64,000 nucleotides of DNA, taken from assembly GCA_934096805.1 (NCBI GenBank), contig CAKOMW010000001.1:475482-539481 (forward strand), given 5' to 3'. Positions 1 to 7,904 of this stretch are shown piece by piece. The notes under the pieces are model-generated. The model ran no database searches and was not told where the DNA came from. It was given only the letters and a program-made list of their open reading frames with translations. This DNA is from an uncultured Bacilli bacterium (lineage in GTDB: Bacteria > Bacillota_I > Bacilli_A > RF39 > UBA660). A program made the translations under genes and the position numbers. Position 1 is the stretch's first letter, and every line of letters begins with the position of its first letter.

Positions 1-1204
1 TTAGTAGTTTTTTAAATTCTTGTTCATTTTCTTTTTTATATATTTCCATTAGAGGGCTTGCTTTTTTTAGTAAAAGGTTTGCTTTTTCTTTGTAGTATTT
101 TAGTTCTTCTTTGTTTACGGTTAGGTAATATTTGCCTTTGTTGTGGTTTCCTTTGATGCATTCTCCGGATAGAGCAATGGTTCCTGATGTGTAGTCTATG
201 TTGTTGTAAATGGTGCTTTTTTGGTTTTTAAAGTAGTATGGTGATATTTGTCCGGTCATGTATATGGGAATCCAGCTTTCTAGGCCTAGCATCATTTCAT
301 TGTATGGCCTATCTAGGTTGTGTATTATGTTTAGATGTAGTCCTTTTTTTAGACAACAAGCAATGGCAAACATCCACTTTTTACCGAATTCTTTGTCTTT
401 GGCCATGTCTTCCATAGGCATATTGCTATACATGAAGATGTCTTCTTTTGATTTTGATAGGACGGTTGTTTTAAAGAAGTCAAGTTCTCCTTGTTTCATT
501 TGTTCAAGTCCATAGTAGTTTTTGGTTTTGCCTTTATAAAAAGGAATGTTTGGTATTTTTAATTGATCAAATTTTATTACTTTTATGTAGTCGTTTAGGT
601 TGAAATTGTCGAAGTTTATTAAGAATTTTTCTATTTGTTTGTCATTTGTTTCTTGGTTATTTATTAGGTATGATAGCAGGAGTTTCTTAGTTTCTTCTTT
701 GTCTTCGATGGTTTTATCTTGACATTTTATAATGTTTTTTATGATTTCTTTGTCTTCTTTGGTGTTTTTTTTGTCTATTATATAGTTTACTACTTTGGTC
801 CCAAAGCTTATTGGATCTGAGGGTTTAGCTTTGTTGTATCTTATTCTTGAGATGTGTGAGGAGTCAAAGTTTATATATTTTGACATATTATTGATGTTTA
901 TATTTAGTTCTTCGAGTAGAATGTTTAGGTTGTTACTGAATGTTTCATGATTGAATTGGGTTTCTGTTAGTGTTTTTGTTAGTTCCTTGGATATGTTTTC
1001 TTTTATAAGATAATTTTTTTCTTTGTTTAGTTCTTCGAGTGTTTTTATTATTTTTTTTAGTTGTTCACTTTCTGTTTTTGGTTTTCTTTCTCCGTTTCGA
1101 TATCTACTTATTACTGATTCTGATATGTTTGATTTGGTTGAGAGTTCTTTTGATGTTAAGTTTAGTTTTTTTATGTAATTATTTAGTTTATCTTTGAATT
1201 CCAT
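1..1204 (-). CDS. XRE-family transcriptional regulator, C-terminus cut by window edge
   Basis: The reading frame opens at an ATG (complement of 1202-1204) behind a good Shine-Dalgarno (complement of TTTCCTCC, 1211-1218) and stays open to base 1, so at least 401 residues are present and the C-terminus is missing. Residues about 5-40 form a Cro/CI-type helix-turn-helix (TSKELSTKSNISESVISRYR). A second similar segment (NMSKYINFDSSHISRIRYNK) lies near residue 110, so the protein may carry two HTH units. The rest is a long soluble, probably ligand- or signal-sensing part with a Met/Lys-rich stretch (MYSNMPMEDMAKDKEFGKKW). I know no defined ligand for this architecture. It is divergent from the membrane-protein gene at 1351 and shares a 146-bp intergenic region with it, so it may regulate that gene (inference). 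Confidence 0.75.
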   Translation of the reverse strand, partial: MEFKDKLNNYIKKLNLTSKELSTKSNISESVISRYRNGERKPKTESEQLKKIIKTLEELNKEKNYLIKENISKELTKTLTETQFNHETFSNNLNILLEELNININNMSKYINFDSSHISRIRYNKAKPSDPISFGTKVVNYIIDKKNTKEDKEIIKNIIKCQDKTIEDKEETKKLLLSYLINNQETNDKQIEKFLINFDNFNLNDYIKVIKFDQLKIPNIPFYKGKTKNYYGLEQMKQGELDFFKTTVLSKSKEDIFMYSNMPMEDMAKDKEFGKKWMFAIACCLKKGLHLNIIHNLDRPYNEMMLGLESWIPIYMTGQISPYYFKNQKSTIYNNIDYTSGTIALSGECIKGNHNKGKYYLTVNKEELKYYKEKANLLLKKASPLMEIYKKENEQEFKKLL

Positions 1205-1301
1205 ATTAGTTTCCTCCTTTTTGTTATTTTTATTATACTATATTTTTTTGATTTTTTTTATTAAATTGCTATTTCAGACAATGTTTTTGATGGTAATTTT
1301 G

Positions 1302-1330
1302 TTGATATCTTTGTTTTTTTGTACTATACT
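1302..1330 (+). promoter_or_regulatory. Sigma-A-type promoter for the gene at 1351
   Basis: TTGATA (1302-1307), 17-base spacer, TATACT (1325-1330). Transcription would start near 1337, downstream of the GTG at 1333. That makes the GTG at 1351 the usable start and leaves a very short leader containing AGAGGTGG (1337-1344). Confidence 0.6.
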
Positions 1331-1350
1331 ATGTGCAGAGGTGGAAGTTT

Positions 1351-2436
1351 GTGAAAAATAGAAAGAATGTTGTTGTTGCAATTATTTTATTGGTTGTTTG
1401 CTTGGGGTTTGTTTTTTATAGATTTGATTCTGGTTCTTCAGATTTAGAGAATGTGAAGAATTCTAAGGTTAAAATAGTAGAGTCTAAAGCTTCTAAACTT
1501 AAGCTCGTTGATTATTCGAATGATGTTTTTTCAATGAAGGTGCCTGATGGTTATAAAGTAGATAGTGCAGGTGTTGGGGTTTTTTATGCGATTCATGTAT
1601 ATGATACTGCTGATTCAAATAATTCAGTGTTTTTAATGGTAAAGATGCAACCATTGCTTAAGAGTAAGGCTTCGAAAAAACAATGGCAACAGTATTATAA
1701 GTTGGCAGGTGGTCAATATCGTTTGTTTGCGGATGCTGTAGTACTTGATAAACCAACAACTGAAAGTTTTTATAAGAAGTTTAATGAAATCAGTAAGTAT
1801 ATGAATAATATTGATTCTACTTTCGCTAATTTTAAGTTTCCTACTTATAGTAATTTTAAGAAGTTAGAGGAGTTTAAGAGTAGTGCTTCAATGAGTGGTG
1901 TTGCTCTTGATAGTAAGGTTCTTAGGGCAACTTTTACTGGTGATAATAATAAAAAAGGTGAGGGAATGTTTCTTGCTTCAATAGTAAATTTTGGTAATGT
2001 ATATCAAGCTGGTATTGATAATTCTTATTATATGGTTTATGACATTGTGAGTGTTACTGCGAATGAGAATGATTTTGTTGATTATAAAGATATACTTCTT
2101 AATTCAGTTAATTCAATTGAGTTTAATGATAGTTATGTAAAGAAAACTATTGATGATAGCAATGCTCAAACTAAAAAGACTCTTGAGATTAATGCAAGTA
2201 TTCAAAGAGCGTTTGATTCTTATATGAGTGCTTGGGAGAGTAGAAATAAGTCTTATGATATTATGAGTCAAAAGCAAAGTGATGCGATACTTGGATATGA
2301 AAGGGTTTATGATACTGAGACTAATGATATTTATAAAGCATATAATGGATTTACTGATGATTATGATGGTGAGAGATATAAATCTATAACAGATGATATG
2401 TATTCAAAAAAGACAAGTGGATATATAGAAAAGTAG
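1351..2436 (+). CDS. Membrane-anchored extracellular protein of unknown function
   Basis: 361 residues from GTG 1351, chosen because AGAGGTGG ends 6 bases upstream and the promoter starts transcription after the other possible GTG. One N-terminal transmembrane segment (about residues 5-24) follows a short basic tail, so the bulk is outside the cell. The segment just after the anchor (DYSNDVFSMKVPDGYKVDS) resembles the start of PsbP/LpqN-like beta-sheet domains. A related-looking opening occurs in the proteins at 30667 and 55425. The C-terminal third is charged and helical. First gene of a likely run with the small membrane-peptide genes at 2444 and 2594-2915. No function is assigned. Confidence 0.75.
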   Translation: MKNRKNVVVAIILLVVCLGFVFYRFDSGSSDLENVKNSKVKIVESKASKLKLVDYSNDVFSMKVPDGYKVDSAGVGVFYAIHVYDTADSNNSVFLMVKMQPLLKSKASKKQWQQYYKLAGGQYRLFADAVVLDKPTTESFYKKFNEISKYMNNIDSTFANFKFPTYSNFKKLEEFKSSASMSGVALDSKVLRATFTGDNNKKGEGMFLASIVNFGNVYQAGIDNSYYMVYDIVSVTANENDFVDYKDILLNSVNSIEFNDSYVKKTIDDSNAQTKKTLEINASIQRAFDSYMSAWESRNKSYDIMSQKQSDAILGYERVYDTETNDIYKAYNGFTDDYDGERYKSITDDMYSKKTSGYIEK

Positions 2437-2443
2437 GAATAAT

Positions 2444-2569
2444 ATGAAAAATAAAAGAATAGTTTGTGTTGTTATAGGAATTATTGTATTGATAGTTGTT
2501 ATAGTTATTATTGCTATTATAAGTAATAAACCAATGGTAATAGATAATTGTTACAATTGTAACAATTAA
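2444..2569 (+). CDS. 41-residue single-pass membrane peptide
   Basis: A small ORF (MKNKRIVCVVIGIIVL...) starts 7 bases after the previous stop behind GGAAT. It has a basic N-terminus, one hydrophobic segment of about 20 residues and a short polar tail ending in CYNCNN, which contains a CxxC pair. Position, spacing and signal-anchor shape support a real gene. Function unknown. Confidence 0.5.
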   Translation: MKNKRIVCVVIGIIVLIVVIVIIAIISNKPMVIDNCYNCNN

Positions 2570-2593
2570 TAATAAAAAATAAGAAAATTTAGG

Positions 2594-2758
2594 ATGAGAA
2601 AGAATATACAAAAAATGAAAAAATATTTTATGACAACATTATTTATGCTAGTAGTATTCTTGGTGCTTGTAACTGTTAATGTTAGATATACAGAAAAACC
2701 AATGGGTTATATTAACGTTCATAACAATGGTAGGGGCATGGGCTATATGGAATGTTGA
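2594..2758 (+). CDS. 54-residue membrane peptide overlapping the next ORF
   Basis: Starts at ATG 2594 three bases after a TTTAGG Shine-Dalgarno-like sequence, with a basic N-terminus and a hydrophobic segment (YFMTTLFMLVVFLVLVTVN), then a polar tail ending at TGA 2756-2758. It overlaps the 2679-2915 ORF by 80 bases in another frame. It may be a separate gene, or the first half of a gene joined to the next ORF by a +1 frameshift. Confidence 0.4.
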   Translation: MRKNIQKMKKYFMTTLFMLVVFLVLVTVNVRYTEKPMGYINVHNNGRGMGYMEC

Positions 2759-2915
2759 AGTTGATAGAGAGGATATTTTTAATATTAATGGTATTAATCG
2801 TGACATAATTGAACCAGCATATGATAGCTATCAGCAGTATTATATAACAGCTAAGACAGGACTTTTTGTTGGAACATATACTGGAAAGATTTATAAGGGG
2901 CTGTTGGGAAATTAA
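2679..2915 (+). CDS. 78-residue membrane protein, overlapping or frameshift-joined
   Basis: Begins at ATG 2679 without a convincing Shine-Dalgarno, inside the 2594-2758 ORF. It has one hydrophobic segment (WVILTFITMVGAWAIWN, about residues 9-25) and a charged C-terminal half (NVEVDREDIFNINGINRDI) that looks like ordinary protein. Because the start signal is poor, it may be translated by coupling to the overlapping ORF or be the second half of a frameshifted two-helix protein. Function unknown. Confidence 0.45.
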   Translation: MLDIQKNQWVILTFITMVGAWAIWNVEVDREDIFNINGINRDIIEPAYDSYQQYYITAKTGLFVGTYTGKIYKGLLGN

Positions 2916-2927
2916 ATAATTATTTTT

Positions 2928-2960
2928 CTTGACATTTAAAACATTGTTTTGTTTGTCAAG
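2928..2960. promoter_or_regulatory. 33-bp palindrome, operator or hairpin
   Basis: CTTGACA (2928-2934) pairs with TGTCAAG (2954-2960), and inside it AAAACA (2938-2943) pairs with TGTTTT (2945-2950). It lies 13 bp after the previous gene and just upstream of the promoter of the 3041 gene. No U-run follows on the + strand, so an operator is at least as likely as a terminator. Confidence 0.4.
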
Positions 2961-2964
2961 TATG

Positions 2965-2993
2965 TTGTCTAATGTGAATGTATATATTATACT
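2965..2993 (+). promoter_or_regulatory. Promoter of the surface-protein gene at 3041
   Basis: TTGTCT (2965-2970), 17-base spacer, TATACT (2988-2993). The predicted leader includes a short inverted repeat AGAAC/GTTCT (3004-3018) before the GAGGAGG Shine-Dalgarno (3026-3032). Confidence 0.55.
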
Positions 2994-3040
2994 TTTTATT
3001 AAGAGAACGTTTTGTTCTTAAAAAAGAGGAGGAAAAGAAT

Positions 3041-4468
3041 ATGAAAAAAATGTTTTTAGCTGTATTTGCTGTTTTGTTTGGTGTAATTGGAATGGCAAGT
3101 GTTGATGCAATTACAATTAAAGATGACGGTAATTATGTGATAATTTTTAATACCGCTGAAGGAGACATCAATGGTGAAGATGCTAAGTATGTAAAGTTTG
3201 ATTTTGATGAAGGTGAAGATAAAGCATTATTATCAGATCTTACTAAAGGAATTGAACCTTTTAATAAGGGGAAAAAGTTTACTGGATGGGGTAAAAATAT
3301 ATTTGGTGAATTAATTTCTGATGGAATACCAAAGGCAGATTTTAATTCTTCTGGTGAATTTAATGGTGTTTCTTATACAAATGGTTATTATGTTTGGGCT
3401 CAATTTTCTGATGAAATGATGAAGGGAACTGGGACTTATTATATAACTATTGATGCTATAGGGGGAACTGTTTCTTCAAAGAAATCTATTAGACTTACTT
3501 ATAAATCTGATGAGTTTAAGACTTTGGATTTAAGCAAGTATAAAGCAGTAAGATCTGGTTATACTTTTATTGGATGGGGATCTGATGAAAAAAATAAAGT
3601 AGTTAGTTCTATTGATTCAAGTTTCTTTAAAGATGGTGATGCTGTTAATCTTAGAGCATTATATAAGAGTAATACTTTTGATGATACAACGAATGTACTT
3701 AATTTAAATGCTAATGGTGGAACAATTGATGGAAAAGCTATTGGTAAATATAATTATATTGGTGGTGCTACTTCTGGTGATGATATGGCTATATATAATT
3801 ATGTTCCTGTAAGAAAAGGTTATACTTTTACTGGATGGAATAGTAAAAAGAATGGTAGTGGTACTAATTATTCTTATGTTTATTGGAGAATGTGGGATAA
3901 GAATAGTTCTAAGGATTTAGAAAGGGATACATTATTAGATGGTACTTTTTATAAGAATTTAGTTTTATATGCTACATGGAAGAGTAATTCAGGTAAGGTT
4001 AAGGAAGTTGTTAGTAGTTCTAAGACTGATGGGTCTATAACTTTTAGTAAAGAGGTTAGTGATAATTATGTTTTAGATATTAAGCCTATTAAGATTGATA
4101 AAAAACTTGCTAATAAAGATGTTAAGTTTGTAGCAGATATTAATATATTAAATAATAATCAAGTTGTTAAGATTAGTAACACTAAGATGAAGATTAGAAT
4201 TGCTTTACCAAAGGAATTAAAAGGGTATAATAAGTATGAAGTTGTTTATATTTTAAACGATGAAATTAAAGAAACTATTCCTGCTAAGGTAGAAAATGGA
4301 TATATTGTATTTGAAACAACTCATTTGAGTGAATATGGTATTATTGCTAAGAATGTTACTGTAAAAAATCCTGAGACTGCTGATAATATTTTAATAAGTT
4401 TTGCTACTTTGTTTATATCAGTTGTTGGTATAGGTAGTTGTCTTATTTTAAAGAAAAGATTTAATTAA
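3041..4468 (+). CDS. Sortase-anchored surface protein with InlB B-type repeats
   Basis: 475 residues from ATG 3041, placed 8 bases after GAGGAGG; an upstream in-frame start at 2978 lacks a ribosome site and would spoil the signal peptide. A signal peptide (about residues 1-23) is followed by repeats of the Listeria-Bacteroides/InlB B type, with repeated G-Y-T-F-x-G-W cores (SGYTFIGWG, KGYTFTGWN) and LYATWK. The C-terminus has a sorting signal: NPETADN, a hydrophobic helix, then KKRFN. NPETADN is a variant of LPXTG. The protein at 7905 ends the same way (NPETFDN...RRFN). The sortase at 22423 is a candidate anchor enzyme. Role in adhesion or host contact is inferred from the repeat family. Confidence 0.8.
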   Translation: MKKMFLAVFAVLFGVIGMASVDAITIKDDGNYVIIFNTAEGDINGEDAKYVKFDFDEGEDKALLSDLTKGIEPFNKGKKFTGWGKNIFGELISDGIPKADFNSSGEFNGVSYTNGYYVWAQFSDEMMKGTGTYYITIDAIGGTVSSKKSIRLTYKSDEFKTLDLSKYKAVRSGYTFIGWGSDEKNKVVSSIDSSFFKDGDAVNLRALYKSNTFDDTTNVLNLNANGGTIDGKAIGKYNYIGGATSGDDMAIYNYVPVRKGYTFTGWNSKKNGSGTNYSYVYWRMWDKNSSKDLERDTLLDGTFYKNLVLYATWKSNSGKVKEVVSSSKTDGSITFSKEVSDNYVLDIKPIKIDKKLANKDVKFVADINILNNNQVVKISNTKMKIRIALPKELKGYNKYEVVYILNDEIKETIPAKVENGYIVFETTHLSEYGIIAKNVTVKNPETADNILISFATLFISVVGIGSCLILKKRFN

Positions 4469-4490
4469 GAACCGATTGGTTCTTTTTTTC
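4467..4490 (+). terminator. Rho-independent terminator
   Basis: AAGAACC (4467-4473) pairs with GGTTCTT (4478-4484), loop GATT, then a T-run. The stem includes the last bases of the stop codon. The gene at 7905 ends in a near-identical hairpin (AGAACC/GGTTCT). Confidence 0.85.
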
Positions 4491-4540
4491 TTTTTAATTA
4501 AATAGTTTTATGGTACAATAATTTTAATTTGAGGTGTATT

Positions 4541-6007
4541 ATGGGGAAAGAGGCTTTTATATATTTAATATTTTTTACTATTTGGATTATAAGACTTTAT
4601 TATAAGCTTTATGATGAGAGAACTAAGAAATATATTCTTTTTATTGGATTTCTTATAATTTTTTGGATGCTTATCAGGATATTTAAAGATATTATTGATA
4701 TTTCTTTTTTGGTTAGGTATTGTTGGTATTTATATTATGTTCCTCTTATATTTATTCCGTTTTTGTTTTATGTATTTAGTGATGGTTTAAATAATGGGAT
4801 GTCTAGTAAAAGGTTTTATTTTTTATTAGTTGTTGCAATTTTATTATTTGGTTTTGTTATTACTAATGATTTACATCAGTTAGTATTTCGATTTAATGAT
4901 GGGGTATCTAATTTTAATGATTATACTCATTTTTATGGTTATTATATTATTTGTGTTTATATTTTTTCTTTGTATGTATGTGGTGTTATTAATCTTGTTG
5001 TAAAGAGTTTTAGAACAAAGAAGAGTTATAAGTCTTTTTTACCTTTTCTTATGATTTTACTTGGGATTTTGTATACTTATTTATATGTTAAAGGTGTTCC
5101 TTTTATTGTACATAGTAATTTGTCTGTTGTACTTAGTTTGTTTATTTGTTTGGGTATTGAGATTATGTTTTATATAGATTTAATACCTAATAATTCTAAA
5201 TATAAAAAATATTTTATAAATTCTGATTTAGATATGGTGATTGTTTCTTTGAATGGTAATATTTTATATACTACGAAAAGTTTTAATGTTGTACCTATTT
5301 TTATAATTGATGATATTAAAAATAATTGTGTATTAGATTGTTATGATGAAGTTAATGTTTTGTATGATGTGAAAAGGAATAAGGATAGTTATGTTATATT
5401 AAGAAATGATATTAGTGTTCTTAATAAACTTAAAGAAGAGCTTAGTATTAAACAAAAAGAGCTTATTGTACAACAGGAGGCTTTGAAAAGTGAAGAAAAG
5501 ATTAAGAAAGAATTGTATGAAATTGATCTTAGAAAAAGGATTGTTTTAGAACTTGAAGATAGTCTTTATAAGAAGAGAATAATTGCTAGGGATATTTTGA
5601 ATAAGAGTGATATATCTTCTTCTGATTTAGAGAGATTGAAGTTGATAATTGCTTATTGTAAGAGAAAGAGTTTTCTTATTATATCTGAGCTTAATGATGA
5701 TTTGTATGATGAAGATGATATAAAGCTTATTATTAATGAACTTCTTTGTGATTTTAATTTTCTTAATATAAATGGTGCAGTAATGGTTAATAAAATGTGT
5801 TGTGATAGTTATATTATGTCTAAAATATATGAGAAAGTGTTTGATGTTTTATATAGGGTTAGTGATTTAGATGTTGTTATATTTATTGATTCTGATTATT
5901 TAAAGTTTGAAATTAGTGGTGTATGTGTTGAAGAGTTTTCTTTTTTAGAGGATTGTTTAATAAAGACTTATGATAATGATATAAGTATTAGTTTTAGTTT
6001 GAGGTGA
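4541..6007 (+). CDS. Multi-pass sensor protein resembling a degenerate histidine kinase
   Basis: 488 residues from ATG 4541 behind GAGGTG (4531-4536). The N-terminal ~220 residues hold about 7 membrane helices, like 7TM sensor kinases. Then come a small PAS-like stretch (LDMVIVSLNGNILYTTKS), a coiled coil rich in Lys/Glu, and a C-terminal region where a kinase core would be expected. I see no HDxxGH phosphoacceptor, N-box or G-box; the place of the H-box reads ELEDSLYKKR. It is followed after 4 bases by a kinase with intact motifs (6012), so it may be a non-catalytic sensing partner. That pairing is inference from position and shape. Confidence 0.6.
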   Translation: MGKEAFIYLIFFTIWIIRLYYKLYDERTKKYILFIGFLIIFWMLIRIFKDIIDISFLVRYCWYLYYVPLIFIPFLFYVFSDGLNNGMSSKRFYFLLVVAILLFGFVITNDLHQLVFRFNDGVSNFNDYTHFYGYYIICVYIFSLYVCGVINLVVKSFRTKKSYKSFLPFLMILLGILYTYLYVKGVPFIVHSNLSVVLSLFICLGIEIMFYIDLIPNNSKYKKYFINSDLDMVIVSLNGNILYTTKSFNVVPIFIIDDIKNNCVLDCYDEVNVLYDVKRNKDSYVILRNDISVLNKLKEELSIKQKELIVQQEALKSEEKIKKELYEIDLRKRIVLELEDSLYKKRIIARDILNKSDISSSDLERLKLIIAYCKRKSFLIISELNDDLYDEDDIKLIINELLCDFNFLNINGAVMVNKMCCDSYIMSKIYEKVFDVLYRVSDLDVVIFIDSDYLKFEISGVCVEEFSFLEDCLIKTYDNDISISFSLR

Positions 6008-6011
6008 TATA

Positions 6012-7124
6012 GTGGTTATTGTTACATGTATATTGGTATTACTTAGTATTTTACAAACTTATGTTACTATGATTGAAATATTAAGAAAAGATGGTTTGTT
6101 TAAGATAGTTATTAATTTGCTTTTTCTTATTTTTATGCTTTTTCTTGGTTTGTATGATATAAATTGTTCTTTTCATAATGTTTTTAATTCTTTGTTTTTT
6201 GTTTTATCTATTATTATCTGTGTACTAGTAATTATTAATTTTATATTTTTCTTCAATAATAGGGATGTTTCTATTTTATCTATTAAGAGTGGTATTGATA
6301 TGTCTTCTTCTGGTATAATGTTTTTAGATGATAAAAAGATTTTACTTATTAATAGTGTTATGGATTCTATACTTAATGATTTAGGTATTTATAATGATTA
6401 TATTGATAGTCTTAAGAGGTGTTGTTTTAAGAGTTGTTTATTTAAATCTTTAGATAGGGTTTGGTTACTTAGAATAGTTAATGATAAAGAGGTTGTTTGT
6501 TTTGATATTACTGATATTTATTTTATACAAGAGGAAATAGAGGCTAAGAATAAAAGAATAGAAAAGTATAATAAAAAAATTCTTTCTAATTTAAATAATA
6601 TAGAAAGAATTGAGAAGACTAAAAATTTAATAAAGATAAAGAATGAGTTTCATGATTTATTGGGACATAGACTTTCTCTTTTTAATCAGTATCTTATGAG
6701 TGATAGTGTTTCGATTGGTGATATTTCTTTAATGTTTGATGATTTATTTATTGATAGAGAGTATGAAGATTTTAATGAAGCTCTTGATGATCTTGTTTCT
6801 AAGTATAAGTTATATGGTGTTAATATTAATGTAACTGGTTTACTTTCTAGTGATAAAGAAAAATCGTTAGTTTTATTTGAGATTATTAGAGAAAGTGTTA
6901 CTAATGCTATTAATCATGCTGGTAGTAAAAATATTAATGTTTTTATAAATGAATCGTCTTTTGATTATGAAATGATTATTAATAATGATGGAGTGAAACC
7001 AAAGAAGAAAATAGTTGAGGGTGAGGGTATTAAAGGAATGAAAAGAAAGGTTTATTCTTTAGGTGGTGTTATTGATATTTCTAGTAGGGATGGTTTTGTT
7101 TTAAAAGTTAGAATAAAAAAATAA
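6012..7124 (+). CDS. Sensor histidine kinase (HisKA_3/NarL-DesK type)
   Basis: 370 residues from GTG 6012; the upstream gene's GAGGTGA serves both as its end and as the Shine-Dalgarno here. Two to three membrane helices (residues 1-80), a short cytoplasmic PAS-sized segment, a coiled-coil linker, then an HDxxGH dimerisation/phosphoacceptor motif (FHDLLGHRLS, His214). The C-terminal ATPase lobe shows an N-box (IIRESVTNAINHAG) and a G-box (GEGIKGMKRKV). This is the family that phosphorylates LuxR/NarL-type regulators, and such a regulator is encoded convergently at 7135-7764. Probably one signalling system with the upstream degenerate sensor. Confidence 0.85.
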   Translation: MVIVTCILVLLSILQTYVTMIEILRKDGLFKIVINLLFLIFMLFLGLYDINCSFHNVFNSLFFVLSIIICVLVIINFIFFFNNRDVSILSIKSGIDMSSSGIMFLDDKKILLINSVMDSILNDLGIYNDYIDSLKRCCFKSCLFKSLDRVWLLRIVNDKEVVCFDITDIYFIQEEIEAKNKRIEKYNKKILSNLNNIERIEKTKNLIKIKNEFHDLLGHRLSLFNQYLMSDSVSIGDISLMFDDLFIDREYEDFNEALDDLVSKYKLYGVNINVTGLLSSDKEKSLVLFEIIRESVTNAINHAGSKNINVFINESSFDYEMIINNDGVKPKKKIVEGEGIKGMKRKVYSLGGVIDISSRDGFVLKVRIKK

Positions 7125-7134
7125 TATGGGACTC

Positions 7135-7764
7135 TTAATTATTTAGTTTTGGTATTACGTATCTGTTTCCTATGCAATATACTAGAAGTTTTGATACTGA
7201 TTCAAAGTTTAATTTATTTAGAATTGATGATATATGGTTTTTTAATGTACCAAGTGTTATGTTTAATTGTTCAGCAATATCTTCACGATCTATACCACTG
7301 CATAAAAGGGTTAATATTTCTAATTCTTTTTCTGTTAGTTTATTAAAGTTTATTTCATCGTCTTTTTTTAAATTGTTTTCTGGGAATAGTTTGTAGCCAT
7401 TTATTATTTGTTTAATTGAAGTTATTAAAGTGTTTGAATCAATGTTTTTATATAAGAAACCATCTAGGTTATTTTCTTTTGCTTCTTTTATAAATGTTAT
7501 TTCAGGTACTCCGGTTATGACTAGAACTTTTATATTTTCTTTATATTTTTCTTTTACTAGTTTACCGTTTTTAATACCACTTGAGTTATTTTTTGTACAT
7601 ATATCTGTTAGTACTAAGTCTGGTTTGTATTTATTACATAGATTTAACATATCTTTTGCATTATCGCTTGTAGCTACTATGTCAAATGATTCTTCAAGTA
7701 TTTTTTTTAACATGTCATTTAGAATTAATTGGTCTTCGATTATTATAATTTTTTTGTTTTCCAT
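7135..7764 (-). CDS. LuxR/NarL-family response regulator
   Basis: 209 residues. The start is the ATG at 7762-7764, behind AGGTGAT on the minus strand. The receiver domain has the acidic pocket (IIIEDQ), phosphoacceptor Asp in LVLTDICT and a conserved Lys (FLYKNID). The C-terminal GerE-type helix-turn-helix reads LTEKELEILTLLCSG ... TLGTLKNHISSILNKL. It converges with the kinase at 6012, leaving only 10 bases between stops. Its partner is most likely that HisKA_3 kinase. Targets are unknown; the flanking surface-protein genes (3041, 7905) are natural candidates. Confidence 0.9.
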   Translation of the reverse strand: MENKKIIIIEDQLILNDMLKKILEESFDIVATSDNAKDMLNLCNKYKPDLVLTDICTKNNSSGIKNGKLVKEKYKENIKVLVITGVPEITFIKEAKENNLDGFLYKNIDSNTLITSIKQIINGYKLFPENNLKKDDEINFNKLTEKELEILTLLCSGIDREDIAEQLNITLGTLKNHISSILNKLNFESVSKLLVYCIGNRYVIPKLNN

Positions 7765-7904
7765 CGTATCACCTCATTTACTAATATATTAACATATTTT
7801 TATTTGTTATTAAAGTAGTATTTTTTGATTGTTACTTTAACATGACTTTTGGCATATTTTATTTATTTTCTTTTTATGTTATTCTTTTTTTAGGAGGAAA
7901 AATT

